From: Cerrena zonata
Lineage: Eukaryota > Basidiomycota > Agaricomycetes > Polyporales > Cerrenaceae
Reading direction: 5' to 3'
NCBI GenBank assembly: GCA_038087015.1
Contig: JASBNA010000001.1
Span: 62,001 to 126,000, forward strand
Length of the DNA: 64,000 nucleotides
Below the pieces are notes generated by a model. That model ran no database searches and was not told the DNA's origin. It saw only the letters and a program-made list of their open reading frames with translations. Position numbers and translations under genes: made by a program. Positions 26,808 through 38,383 of the stretch are shown here, in pieces (positions within the stretch are counted from its first letter, which is position 1; each line of letters begins with the position of its first letter).

Positions 26808-27218
26808 AGGGAGGTGGATGTGTTTTGTCAAAGCTGTATTATAACTTGGAGGTTATGCGGGACATAACAACATTCATCATTTCTTCAGGATGCAGGATAC
26901 GAATAGAGATGCGTGATTGAGTGCACCCGACAGACCCCAGAGAAGGGTAGACATCATCCTTCATCGAACCTTTCGGGGGGTGCCAACCATTGGTTAGCAT
27001 ACGCCAGATGTAGTGTCAGATGCCTAGTCCCGTGGAAATATTGGAACTTCACACTGTATTGTAAAAGTGTCGGTGACGCTGATCATGTCAATTAGGGTTG
27101 GATGATCAGACGACGGTAATGAGAGGTATCGATGGTATCACACCTAAAGATGAACTTCAGTCTAATGGCTTATTTATCTAAATTCCACGAAAAAGTGACT
27201 GACTAGATAGTATTGTCT
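26808..27218. other. Convergent spacer
   Basis: About 410 bases between the membrane orphan and the PIG-X stop codon. An open stretch at 26913-27095 has no recognisable content. Nothing else seen. Confidence 0.5.
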
Positions 27219-28016
27219 TCACTGGTTCTTTTCAATAGCACGCCTACTTGTGATACGTCTCGCGGTATTCCAGAATACCCAAAGCAAATATGCCAACAAT
27301 CCTAATACGACCACGGTAGTTGAAAGTTCCACTAGATCCAAATCACGCCGCGAGCCTACGGGAATTCGGAGCGTCACTACATCAACGTTCCGCTGTTTTG
27401 CAGACGCATCGTCCAAAACGAGAGTACTTGAGCAGTCGATGATATCGATAGTATATTTAGCATATCTCGTCTCCGCGGCTTCTGTACCCTCTTGATCCAC
27501 TTTCATGGGGGAAACGCATGTTCAGCATTGTTTCAACGTGTCGAACTAGACAATAATAAAAAATAAGCACTAAACTTACATTTGAGTTTGGGACAGGACC
27601 AGTAACCACGCGGTGCGGTTAGTTGTATAGTATGGTAAGACGACTCGGATTTGGATAGCGATGTCGGAAGGTGGGCTAGGTTCTCCGTAACGAGCGTGAA
27701 TAGGTATTTTCACTGCTGGCGTTCTGCCATCATTGGAAGTAGAGACAGACGTGTCTAGCTGTATCGTCAAGATAGAAGTGTTATAAGATGCAACCTTGAC
27801 GGGAAGTTCAAGGTTAGGTAAAGGCTGCAGCTTGAAAGTATCGATGTCATATCTCAGTTCGTAGGGGTCGACAAACACATCTGGCGGAAGAGTATAAGCC
27901 AGATGTAATGAACACCCTTCGACAAAGTCTCCAGAATATTCAGTAGTGTACGCTGTATGATAGCCTTTTGTTGGGTTGACAGAAGAAGTGAACGAACACT
28001 GAGATGTAGTGGTCAT
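27219..28016 (-). CDS. PIG-X / Pbn1-like subunit of GPI mannosyltransferase I
   Basis: PIG-X stabilises the first mannosyltransferase of GPI-anchor synthesis in the ER membrane. The family signature L-P-P-D-V-F-V-D-P-Y-E-L lies near 27900-27870. The C-terminal marks are R-I-P-V-G-S (near 27350) followed by one transmembrane segment V-V-V-L-G-L-L-A-Y-L-L and a basic tail ending K-N-Q; stop at 27219. I chose the ATG at 28016 (M-T-T-T-S-Q) as the first in-frame one. The middle is hard to read: after H-A-R-Y-G-E-P the better protein sequence (S-Y-H-T-I-Q-L, then W-S-C-P-K) is in the plus-one frame, which suggests one extra base near 27668-27669. One intron lies at about 27497-27577; its acceptor is ambiguous. 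Head to head with the E2 gene. Confidence 0.8.
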
Positions 28017-28333
28017 GGTCAAGCCTAACTTGAAAGTTACCGCAGACGTCCGCGGTGATGGATCTATAGTAGGGTCTCGGCTACGATCCGAGTCTGGTAT
28101 AGAACAGGTCAAGCGCCGGCATTGCAGGGGTATAAGCGGGAAGGGCAGGAGAGGGCACCGTTATATCTCGACGACCGCCTCTTCCTCTTTCGTAACCCTG
28201 ACACCTCCTTGTTTCCTCTCCCGACCTCCTTCATACCGTTTCCCACCTTTTGGAATTCGGAACTCTCTACTGCTATTTGTATTCGACCGATAACTGAAGT
28301 CAATCGGTACCCCGCATATATCCAACACCGACC
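28017..28333. promoter_or_regulatory. Divergent promoter, PIG-X and Ubc8-type E2
   Basis: About 317 bases separate the two start codons. Top strand is C/T-rich around 28180-28250, a common feature of fungal promoters. No specific element is claimed. Confidence 0.4.
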
Positions 28334-29368
28334 ATGATAAGTATTCAATTAGCGTGTCCCGTCTGCATAGTATGAGAATGCTTATGGTATTTGTTGGGAT
28401 ATATACAGCTCACCAAGCAAACGCCGTATTGAGACGGATGTCATGAAACTGTGCGTCCCTTTCTATATCCGTTACTAATCCTTCGATACAATAAATGACT
28501 GACCGACACTCATGGTCCTCTTGAATTGAACTGAACAGACTCATGTCGGACTACGAAGTTAACCTCGTGAACGATAATATGCAAGAACTCTATGTAAAGT
28601 TCTATGGCCCTACAGAAAGTACGTGGTGTAGTAACATATGTGCCCACACAATGCCTTCGCTTCCCATTATTGGCAACACATCAATGTCGCCATTCCCGTC
28701 CAAACTCTCTATTGTTACTGTGTTCTTACTATTGAAATGAACAGCTCCCTTTCAAGGCGGTGTATGGAAGATCCACGTCGAGCTTCCAGACCAATACCCA
28801 TTCAAGTCACCAAGTATCGGATTCATGAACAAGATCTTCCATCCAAACATTGATGAACTGTACGCCTCCCTTCCCCTCCATCTCCTTCGTCTGCAGCTTT
28901 TGACGTTTCTTTGAATTCAGATCTGGCTCCGTGTGTTTAGACGTTATTAACCAAACATGGTCACCAATGTTCGGTACGTCTATCCACTTTACCCCAAGGA
29001 ACATGAATTGGTATTAATCTCGAACACGCTGATCGCCGTATAGATATGATAAACATCTTTGAAGTGTTCCTTCCGCAACTCCTCCGTTACCCGAATCCCA
29101 ACGACCCTCTTAACGGTGAAGCTGCTGCTCTGCTCATGAGACATCCGAAAGAGTATGATGCGAAAGTCAAGGGTGCGTGTCCTCATAATTTCATATTACT
29201 CTTGTTAATTGTATTTGTTTTGTCTCACATCTTATAGAGTACGTACAACGGTTCGCGACCAAGGAAGCTGCAGACGCCGCAGACAACGATGACGAAGATG
29301 GCGAGGATGAAGAGATGAGCGACATTGGTAGTATAAGTGACGACGAAGAGGGACATATGGACATTTGA
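28334..29368 (+). CDS. UBC8: Ubiquitin-conjugating enzyme E2, Ubc8/UBE2H type
   Basis: E2 enzyme that in yeast works with the GID/CTLH ligase to mark gluconeogenic enzymes for degradation. Conserved blocks in order: [14 protein letters not shown] (about 28412-28452), [33 protein letters not shown], then [13 protein letters not shown] containing the catalytic cysteine, and [13 protein letters not shown]. The acidic C-terminal tail ends G-H-M-D-I, as in Ubc8/UBE2H; TGA at 29366-29368. The first exon is uncertain: ATG 28334 with a donor near 28354 gives the right phase, but the intron is only tentatively placed. No frame breaks. Confidence 0.92.
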
Positions 29369-29798
29369 TTTTCTTCGCTCTCTTCCCACTGACTTCTTTC
29401 TGGCTCTTCCCTATTCAATCGGATTGTTCATGATTGCTACGACCATCTTCATCCTTCTTGCATGAGGCCTCACTCACCTTTCTGTTTACCGGCATTCCAA
29501 AGTCTTACCTCCTCAGTTGTATGTAATATCATCAGATTTCCACCGCTCTCGTATATCCAGTTTGTGTTGTAGAACACCCTTTTGTACTATCTCCTTCGTT
29601 CCAATGTCAATGTGATTATAAGCTCGTCACCCCATCTACACCTTGGCGTGCCCTGTGATCTATATGACCTAACTCCTGAGCGCACTGGTATGCTTTCCAA
29701 AATCGAGCTGCGGTCCTGTGTGCACGCGGAGGTTGTCCAGGTGGCATAATTGACTATGAAGGTACTTCCAAAAGCGGAACAAGATGTCTCGGCAATGT
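29369..29798. other. Convergent spacer, E2 and THOC5
   Basis: 430 bases between stop codons, pyrimidine-rich at 29370-29500. An antisense open stretch at 29587-29857 is not supported as a gene. Confidence 0.5.
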
Positions 29799-30605
29799 TC
29801 AAATCGCTTCAGGCTCTTCGGACGCGACGCGAGGCAGGAGGGGTGACACGAGGTCACCTACCTTTTTCTGAACTTCCGTCGCCGTCTATAGGTTCATCAG
29901 TATCAGCTCAAGGAGACGAGAGACACTACACACCTTCAACAGCAAGTCTAGTTGAGCGTTAACATTGTCTGCAGAAGGTCGATTTCTCTTTGCTCTGTCT
30001 GAGGAGTTCTTCCTTTGCTTGGGTGAGCTGTTTCAGCTTCTGGTCCAGTCTAGCACAGAGATAGGAGTTACAGAGGTATTTCACTGTGAGACAGAGTTGT
30101 AGTGCACACCTTTGTCGTTCCTGGAGTTCGAAATTCAGACGAGCGAGCATGAGAGCATGGTCACTCGCAGTGCTCTCCTGGAGCAAGGTTTCAGGTGCAC
30201 GTTCATGAAACTCGTCTACGGTGTAGAGGGGAATATCCTGATAAATTGAGCTGTGCTCATGGGATAGGGGACACGACCACCGGTAAGAAAACACACACTA
30301 TGGCCTGTGAAATGTACTCACGCAAATTGGCGGCATTTCTCAATCTCTCGCTCCAGATGTCTCTTCTCGTACTGGAGATTCTGGAGACTGAGATACGTCT
30401 GGTCCATGTCGTGCCGCGCATCTGCCGTAGCCTGTTTGTGTGCGCGTGTGGCTGCATTGGCGGAGCGGTTTAGGGCTTTGAGACGTGCAAAGAGAGCCGT
30501 GGCATGGATGTGGACATTGTCGTTGGCGTCGCGTGAAGAGACGAGGTCGCGCAATCTGTCAACGACGAGCTCGGGTGCGGGAGGAAATGTAGGGGAGAGG
30601 TCCAT
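29799..30605 (-). CDS. THOC5: THO complex subunit 5 homologue
   Basis: THO couples transcription to mRNA export. Start M-D-L-S-P-T-F-P at 30605. Coiled-coil helices follow (L-Q-N-L-Q-Y-E-K-R-H-L-E-R-E-I), then the family stretch I-P-L-Y-T-V-D-E-F and H-E-R-A-P-E, a second helix near 30150 and, after an intron of about 60 bases, L-D-Q-K-L-K-Q-L-T-Q-A-K-E-E-L. One extra base at 29975-29976 breaks the frame after E-K-S-T; in the corrected frame A-D-N-V-N-A-Q-L-D-L-L-L-K continues, an intron of about 50 bases follows, and T-A-T-E-V-Q-K-K ends the conserved part. The TGA is at 29799-29801. The clear continuation argues that the break is not a natural end. Divergent from the G6PD gene. Confidence 0.8.
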
Positions 30606-30862
30606 TGGTAGAACAAGAACAAGGTAGGGGAGCTTCGGTGGTGGTGAGAAAGAAGAGACGGAGGTAAGAGGGCGGGCTGGCGGGCCGGAGCTGAGAGAAG
30701 GGTTGCATCATTCATTGTGGTCGTTGTAAGCAGGCCGGGATAGAGTTGACCAAGATCGAGCCTGAGCAGAATCTGTCCTGACTGCTCATCCATCCCAGGC
30801 TCATCCCTACTTCCTCCCATCATCATCCGACGCGTCTCTCTTCTCATCGTACCACCACCACA
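30606..30862. promoter_or_regulatory. Divergent promoter, THOC5 and G6PD
   Basis: 257 bases between the two start codons. It contains ACGCGT at 30830-30835, about 28 bases before the G6PD start, and pyrimidine-rich stretches typical of fungal core promoters. A shared promoter is likely. Confidence 0.45.
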
Positions 30863-33111
30863 ATGGCCAACCGTCAACGCTCAATGTCTGGCACCATTCC
30901 CTCCATGGAGACATCAGGAAGTGCCCTCAAGGATAATACCGTAATCATCGGTCAGTCCACACATACACCTCTCGTACGATTCAGATCCATATCTGACACC
31001 TATTTGTAGTCCTGGGGGCTTCTGGAGATCTCGCAAAGAAGAAAGTATGAACCCGAGGTCCCTCCTGATTATATGCGTTCCCGATTGACTCGCGTCCTAG
31101 ACATATCCAGCCCTCTTTGGGCTCTATCGCATGGGCTTCCTGCCCAAAGATGTAAAGATCGTTGGATATGCCCGTACAAAGATGGACGCTGCCGAGTACC
31201 ACAAGCGTATAACCTCCTACATCAAGACTAACGATGATCCCGAGGTCCAGGCAAAACTTGAGGAATTCAAGGGCTTCTCCACCTACATCTCCGGCGGTTA
31301 CGAAGATGGGCCTTCCTTTGAGAACCTGAATAAGCACCTCGAGTCCATCGAAGAGAAATATCAGAGCAAAGAGCGTAACCGTCTCTTCTACCTCGCTCTC
31401 CCACCCTCTGTCTTCATTCCTGTTGCTAAGCATCTCAAGGAGCAATGTTACTCTCGTTCGGGTGCAAACCGTATCATCATCGAAAAGCCCTTCGGCAAAG
31501 ATCTCGAGTCAGCTCGTGAGCTTCTCGGATCCGTCAAGCAACACTGGAGTGAAGACGAAACCTTCCGTATCGATCATTATCTCGGAAAGGAGATGGTCAA
31601 GAACCTTCTCGTCTTGCGTTTCGCCAACGTCGCTCTCAATGCTGCGTGGGACAAGAACTCCATCAGTAGTGTTCAGATCACGTTCAAGGAACCGTTTGGT
31701 ACTGAGGGTCGTGGTGGATACTTCGACGAGTTCGGTATCATTCGTGATATCCTTCAGAACCGTGAGTGTTTCCCCCCTCCACTCTCTTTCGCGTTCGCTC
31801 TCACTGTCAGAGAGCGCTTGCAATGACATCATGTGGGTCTTCGGCGACTGACCGGTTATCCTGAATATAGACTTGATGCAAGTTCTCAGTATTCTGACAA
31901 TGGAGCGCCCCGTCTCTTTTGAAGCGGAGGACATTCGTGATGAGAAGGCAAGTGGCTTGCGTATCCCTTCTGCCCCACCATACATAATCTCCGTACTCGG
32001 TATCCCGAGCGGGCTCGGTATTTCGGTATATCGGTCTTACTCAACAGATGCTGACCAACAAATTATATGATAGGTCAAGGTCCTGCGTGCCATTCCCCCA
32101 GTTGAGCGAAGCGATACGCTGCTTGGTCAGTATGTTGCGGCGAATGGCAAGCCCGGTTATCTCGACGACGAAACGGTCCCACCCAACTCGAACTGTCCCA
32201 CGTACGCCGCTACCACATTGTGGATTCACAACCCACGATGGGAGGGTGTTCCTTTCATTCTCAAGGCTGGGAAGGGTCAGTATTTTCATATCCCTTATCC
32301 GTGAGAATATTTCATGATCAATGCTGACCTATCCTATCTCTCTATCTGTCTGTCCAATCCCCATCGGTCTCAAACATATTGGCATGTGTGCATATTTGCA
32401 TATCGACATTTGCAATATTCCAATTTGGGTAATATTGTCGACACAAACAAACTTGGAATTCTGAATTCTAGCCGTCAACGAGGCCAAGGTTGAAATCCGT
32501 ATCCAATTCAAGGATGTCACCCAGGGTATCTTCAAGGATATTTCTCGGAACGAACTTGTCATGCGTATTCAACCTTCAGAGGCTGTCTACCTCAAGTTGA
32601 ACACAAAGACACCTGGATTGTACACTCGTGCGATCCCTACCTGAGATGGATTTGACTTACAAGAGGCGGTTCGCGGACGCCAAGATCCCTGAAGCGTATG
32701 AGAGTTTGATCCTTGATGCTCTGAAAGGTGATCACTCGAACTTTGTCCGAGATGACGAGCTGGATGTTGCCTGGAAGGTTAGTATTTATATAGTCCTTCG
32801 CTTAAGATAGCCTATGAGTGCAACTGCTAACTCCTTGATGATAGATCTTCACCCCCATCCTTCACTGGATCGAGGGTAAGAGCGGTCCCTGGTCCCAAGC
32901 CAGTCCCCTACCCATATGGCTCTCGCGGACCCAAAGAACTCGACGCTTTCATTCAGAAGTACGGTTACAAACGTGGTACCGACGGATAGTGAGTATCCTC
33001 CCTCTAACGTGCCTTGGCTTTATCGAGTTAAGCTAATTGTGTCTTACCACTTTTCTTGTTACGTACCTTCTTCTTAGTGCTTGGCCAGTGACAAATGTCT
33101 CGAACTTGTGA
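30863..33111 (+). CDS. ZWF1: Glucose-6-phosphate 1-dehydrogenase (two frame breaks)
   Basis: First enzyme of the oxidative pentose phosphate pathway; makes 6-phosphogluconolactone and NADPH. Start M-A-N-R-Q-R at 30863. The NADP-binding fingerprint [10 protein letters not shown] sits just before an intron at about 31046-31100. Substrate and catalytic motif R-I-D-H-Y-L-G-K-E is near 31570. Further conserved parts: [24 protein letters not shown], and the C-terminus ending A-W-P-V-T-N-V with TGA at 33109-33111. Introns are at about 30910-31007, 31046-31100, 31761-31870, 31949-32072, 32275-32471, 32777-32845 and 32989-33076. One extra T at 32642 (after A-I-P-T) creates an immediate TGA, and another at 32890 disrupts the P-K-P-V-P-Y-P-Y-G block. 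Both lie in the most conserved part, so sequence error is the first suspect. Confidence 0.92.
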
Positions 33112-33570
33112 TCGTCTCTCTCCCTCTTGCTTTGCAGTTTTTCGTTGCGTCATATTTACGTTCCAAACCAAAGTGACAAGTAGTATCAGAAGGCATATCA
33201 TTGTTGTATCATGATCGACTCCAAGCAGAAGAAACATAGAAATTTATCTTGTAGTATGAATCAGAATTGGAATTAGGTACCCCAGTCTATATGCATCGAT
33301 GACGTCGTTTGTTCATCAAATTCGCTTTGACGAATATCAATGCCAAGATGTCTTTTATTACGTAGGCTATCACCGCATAGACCTTGTATGATCTTCCCGT
33401 CAGAGTTGATTTGAACGTCGACAGTGGTTCGAGAATTCGATCTGTATGCACTGCCACCGGAAGTATATCTAACTTAACCTTAACCAACTTGAACTCGGGC
33501 GTGGTATTTCCCCAACAACCATCCTCCTTCTTACCATAAATCTTGTTGTGACTGTTGTATTTCCGACGCT
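33112..33570. other. Spacer G6PD to F-box gene
   Basis: About 460 bases with no supported gene. Short open stretches on the minus strand (33028-33237, 33287-33487) lack recognisable content. Confidence 0.5.
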
Positions 33571-35541
33571 ATGAAACGGCGGTTTATAGTTGGATCAAAC
33601 GACTCGGATGAAGCACTTCCGAAACAGTCTGTGAGTATTCGTATTCCAAGAACTACAGCGATGTTCTAACGAACCTCAACAAGTTTTGTTCCCCTCGGCT
33701 TTCCACAGTGGATGATGTTGCAGCTATTCAAGTCCAGCTGCAGGAACTCAAGCTCATCGTGACAAAACAATCGACTCGCATTCAACATCTCGAAGGTTGC
33801 CTCTCCAAGGACCGTCAATAGCTCGGAGCTACGTTCAGGCGCCCCACCTTCCGTCACACCTAGCATTCATATACTCCCTGTGGAACTGCTCGTCAAGATT
33901 TTCAACGTAGTTGTCTGTGGCCATGCTTCTGACGTCAAGTCTAGTTGTCAACACGCCATCACCTTGTCGCATGTTTGTCGTGACTGGAGAGCGATCACGC
34001 TTGACGTCCCTCGACTGTGGTGTAACATTCCTACATCTCTAAAAGTGTCTGGACTCAAATCAATACTCGGACGATCTAAATCCTTCCCTCTGAACATCTT
34101 TTGCGATACTTCCTCCGACTCACCTCGATTACGCATTCTCACAACATATCTCATCCAATCTGATACGATGCAGAGATGCAGGAGCCTCTCCTGGACGTCT
34201 TCCGAGACAGCCTTGTCAGGGATTATGTATACCCTCAATTCTACAAAGGGCTGCTCATTCACCAATCTTTCCACCCTGGATCTCTCTGCCCAACTCAGGG
34301 GCTCTGCTTTCTTAGAGCCGATTTTCGAGCATGAGACACCACTTCCGAAATTCCCAAAACTCACTCATGTTCGTCTGGCTTGTATCTCCCCAGAAGAACT
34401 CCCCCCTTCCGTCTTCCCAGCACTCCGAACGATCTATATCTACTTTCCCCAAGATCGAATCCGACTTCAGGGCATCTCTCGTCCTCCTTCTCTTCGCATG
34501 TCTAACATGCTCTCTTTGCTTTCGCGTACCCCACAGCTTGAGCACCTGACTCTAGACGAAGCGATTCCCATTCTTGATGTCAGGCTGGTCCCTTCACATA
34601 TCCCGGGCATGACTCTCTCCTTCGGAACGCGAAGATCTCGTCGAACTAATACCCATGTTCAACCCATCAAAATGTCTTGCCTGAATGCGTTCAGCTGGTA
34701 TCACTGTCCCCCGAAAGATCTCTGGCGCTTCTTTCACTTTGTATCCTTGACGCACCTTCAAACCCTTCACTTACTCGTCGATCCATTTACCTTCCGCTGG
34801 CAAGGCGAGCGTGAGGGAGAGATGTTCGACATGGAGACTACGACACCGCTCTCAGACCACCCAATATCCACATTGGTGGTTAAATTACCCAATCTCGAAA
34901 ACCTGGTACTGGAATTTTCCGATATTGAAGGTCTCACAACATGTTTCCGGAAATTCCTTGTCCCTTCTCTCAAGACACTTTCTTTAGCATATACCCCGCC
35001 GAAATATCTAATGGACTACAATCTCGTTCCCGATCTCCCCACCCCCGAGTCCATATTCCGCGATCCACCAATGCCCACACTGTCAGCCTTGACTATTTCG
35101 AACCTCAACCTGGACCTCAAAAATGTCTTATCATTACTTGGGTATACACCATCGCTCCGCTCTCTATCACTTGAAGGCTGTATTGGTGTAACCTCTCTGG
35201 TCACGTCGTTAGGTGCTCGAGGACTTAATTCTTGGATCTGTCCGAAACTGGATAGCCTCACTTTCATTAAGTGTGATGACTTGGAGCCGAACTATCTCAA
35301 CAAGCTCATCTTGCATCGTAACACCGCTTCTGAGATGCTCACAGATGCTCAACCAACGGGGAGACCTCTCAAACCTCTAAGGCGCCGTACGATCAAACCT
35401 CTAACCGATTCATCGAACGTTTTTGCCGATGCACGAAATTTGCCGCCCTCAAGAATCAAGTCTATTCGTGTAGAAGGGTGTAAGCGGGTACACGATTGGG
35501 ATTTGGACTCTCAAACAGTCTCCTCGTACGTGCTATACTGA
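33571..35541 (+). CDS. F-box-like protein with leucine-rich repeat-type region
   Basis: Likely substrate adaptor of an SCF ubiquitin ligase. Exon 1 starts M-K-R-R-F-I-V-G at 33571; exon 2 (from about 33683) carries a short coiled coil, V-Q-L-Q-E-L-K-L-I-V. A 43-base intron at 33796-33838 (GT..AG) restores frame to H-I-L-P-V-E-L-L-V-K-I-F, the F-box core, followed by H-V-C-R-D-W-R-A-I-T. The remaining 480 residues are one exon with irregular leucine-rich repeats (P-N-L-E-N-L-V-L-E-F, S-L-R-S-L-S-L-E-G-C). Stop at 35539-35541. F-box families with this layout are greatly expanded in agaricomycetes. The target is unknown. Confidence 0.8.
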
Positions 35542-35865
35542 AAGTTTGATCTTTCCAATGTTGTATAATTCATATCTATAATGGAGCTGTACCTCTATTT
35601 TATTGCGATACCACCTACTAGTATATCTCGAGGCTAAACAGCATAATGTCATAACACATACATAACAATGAGACGATCCAAGTATAAGGCCAAAAATCCG
35701 TGGTGTCAACTATTCTAAGTATGACCGGAAGCATCAAATTCGGACTCATGGAAAGATGTAAAATCGATTCTATCGTCGTGAGAGTCATTGCGGCGCGTTG
35801 CAGGTATACTGTCACTGCTGATATGACCTTTTGTGAGCATGATGGTGCTCAAAACTAGGCGATAA
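35542..35865. other. Convergent spacer, F-box gene and transporter
   Basis: 324 bases between stop codons, A/T-rich at the start. No gene or repeat seen. Confidence 0.5.
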
Positions 35866-37955
35866 TCATGTCTGAGTGCCAGAAACCTTGTGTAACTTAG
35901 CTTTTCGTGCGGCCCTAAACTTGGGGCCGATGTACATGATCGAGAGGAATGGAGGGGAAACGACGAGGCACATTGCCGCGAGTATCACGTATGCCCAACC
36001 GATACCAACCGACTTGATGATGATGTCTATGATAGAGACAAGGGCGGCTCCTAACGAACATCGAACAAGATTGTTCTATTGATGGGTGTGAGTTGTGAGA
36101 AGGCGGAGAAAAATATGTACAACGTACGCATGCGGTAATGGATGAGCCTTGGCCGGGTGCGAGGTCTACGATCAGTGTTTGTGTAGTATTGAGGATAGAA
36201 ATAATCCCATATCCCACTTGGAGCAGTTAGTATCACTGGTATCCGAATCATGAGGAGAAAACATCAACTCACTTATGATTAGAAGAATCAATGGACATGC
36301 GATGTTGACACCTTGTTGCAGAGTCCATCCATAACCTGCACATGTCACGATAAATAATGCGAGGTAGATAGGCATTGTTCTGAATCTAGCTTTCTCTATA
36401 GGGAATTCGTCGTCCTTGTCTATTTGTGTAACGGATTCAGGATCAACGGGTTTCTCCTTGGTCTTGCTAAGAAGCTTTTTTTCCATACGTCGATATTCTC
36501 GGTCGAGGACCTTCCCAGCGATGACGCCACCAAACAACATACCACCACCAATCGACAAGAAACAAAGCCCAATAGTGGTTTCACCTAAGAATGGATAAAC
36601 CTCTTTGAACAATGTCGAGATAGATGCCGTGACGCCATAGAAGACTGCATAGATGACCCCATTGGCGAACAGGAGGATTGTTACATCTAAATGGAGGAAT
36701 AGTCTTAGGGGATTGGCGAAGGGTTGTGATGGGGGAGGCTTGCTGTCATTGTTACGGCTGTTTCGTCCAATGATGGGTATTAGCGGCCGTGAGTAAACGG
36801 GCGGTGGTATACTGCCGTCTCCCACCATAGCACGCAACGTTTCGGGGAAGAAGCTGACAAACCATTCATCAATTCAGTGAAGATCACAAAAATAGATCTC
36901 AGAACTGCTCACATTAGCATAACGGAAAACCAGGCCGCCGACGAAATGCAAAGGAACCAGAATATGGATCTAATAGACCAAGATCATCGTACATTCACCG
37001 GAGTTTCATCTTCTGAACCACTTACCTCCAACCTAAACCTTGAGCGAGGGCTCCGCCGATTACTGGACCAATACATGGACCGAACTAATGTCACGAGAAA
37101 CCTGAGCAAAGTGCGGAATTGATAAACGAGTAGACTTACCATTGGGCCGACGTTGTACACACCGTAAAATCCTCCTCGTTCATGCCGTGCTGCAACATCG
37201 GCAATGATACCAGCACCTGGAGTGGTTTAATACCTAATTGCCATGACTACAATAGAACGAGTCTCACCAACTGCTATGGTACTGGCAGAGCCGCCTGCTT
37301 GTATGCACCGTAGAAATATCAAAAGCCAGTACTCAGTTGTGGGTGTCAATGCTAACCCAACGCATGAGAGCGCAAGAATAAGAAGACAAGCTAAAAATAT
37401 GAGACGTCGCCCCCAACGGTCGGCCAATGGTCCCCATATCATCGGAGCTGTTTAGCCGATGTATATGAGTCCGAATACGTATATTCAGGAATTACCAACT
37501 CCAACTTACAGACACCCTGAAGTATCATGTAAACCGTGACCGTGAGGTTAATTGCCTCGGTAGATTTGTTGAAAGCTTGGCCAATGATGGGTATAGCTGG
37601 GAAATATATATTCGCTGTCAACGGACTAAGGAGCGGAATTTAGTAGAACGTAGCATAGTATTATTGAAGATAATTGTTACCTGAAAGCTCCTCCTACAGC
37701 AGTCATCCCAACGATGAGCCATTTCTCGTTCCGGGTAAATACGCTGTAGGGTTTCTCTGGTTGGCCCGATTCTTGACCGGAGGAAACATTCTCCTTCGTC
37801 TCTGGTAAGTCACCCTCAAGTGTAGTCAATGGCGATTGGTTTAGTGGACTAGAAATATTGGTATCGATGATGGGTACCGAATTCAAGTTGGTGGTGTCTT
37901 GTGTACGCAATTCGTTGGCGCCGTCACTACTAATTTCGTTCAAGTTGGCTGTCAT
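35866..37955 (-). CDS. MFS transporter, drug:H+ antiporter (DHA1-like) family
   Basis: Twelve-span type secondary carrier. Start M-T-A-N-L-N-E-I at 37955; TGA at 35866-35868. The cytosolic N-terminus is followed by W-L-I-V-G-M-T-A-V-G and L-T-A-N-I-Y-F-P-A-I-P. The loop 2-3 signature W-G-P-L-A-D-R-W-G-R-R is near 37420, and motif C-like I-G-P-V-I-G-G-A-L is near 37050. A charged central loop with K-T-K-E-K separates the two halves; the second half starts L-L-F-A-N-G-V-I-Y-A near 36680. About eight introns, all in phase, and no frame breaks. The order of motifs resembles fungal polyamine/drug carriers (Tpo/Qdr/Flr group); the substrate cannot be told from sequence. Confidence 0.88.
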
Positions 37956-38383
37956 GGGATGTTGGACGTCGTGATGGTCGTAACTTTGAAGTGCGGTCTG
38001 AGGCTCGTTGACTCATGTCCCAGTGTTTATAACTGTTTAGAAGGCTTCTCTCAATGATCTATGAGGATGCCGTGATACCGAACAGAGGGAGTTGTTTGTC
38101 ACGGTGTATTGGGGAATTATTATCTATGGACCGAATGCCCGATCGGCCGAGTGTTGAGTAACTCATCTCGAGCTGAATCAATGAAATTTGGGGAAACAGG
38201 CTCATCGACTTACAGTTACGATCGCAATAGCACTATTACTATCACACTACGAAACAGGAGTCATTGAAATATCGATATTTCATGTCACTCGACTCATGGT
38301 ACGTGGTTTTGCCTCTTCCGCTCGACTTCTAAACCCAACGCTACAAGTAATTGCAGTGTTCGATGATGACCCAGGCTATTCAG
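37956..38383. other. Spacer with dispersed element copy 2
   Basis: 428 bases between the transporter start codon and the stop codon of the right paralogue. The part nearest the paralogue (about 38290-38383) aligns with the 3' flank of the left paralogue. The dispersed element is listed separately. Confidence 0.5.
38138..38250 (+). repeat. Dispersed short element, copy 2
   Basis: Starts CCCGATCGGCCGAGTG and continues TTGAGTAACTCATC, matching copy 1 at 3341. Its second half (GGGAAACAGGCTCATC, then a stretch ending CACTATTACTATCAC) resembles the sequence directly upstream of the PheRS start codon at about 42155-42215. The palindromic TGAGTNACTCA core resembles a bZIP site, but no regulatory role is shown. 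Confidence 0.5.

Noticed and set aside
33796..33838. Apparent plus-one frame break before the F-box
   Set aside because: A 43-base GT..AG intron restores the frame and joins the coiled coil to the F-box, so no sequence error is needed.
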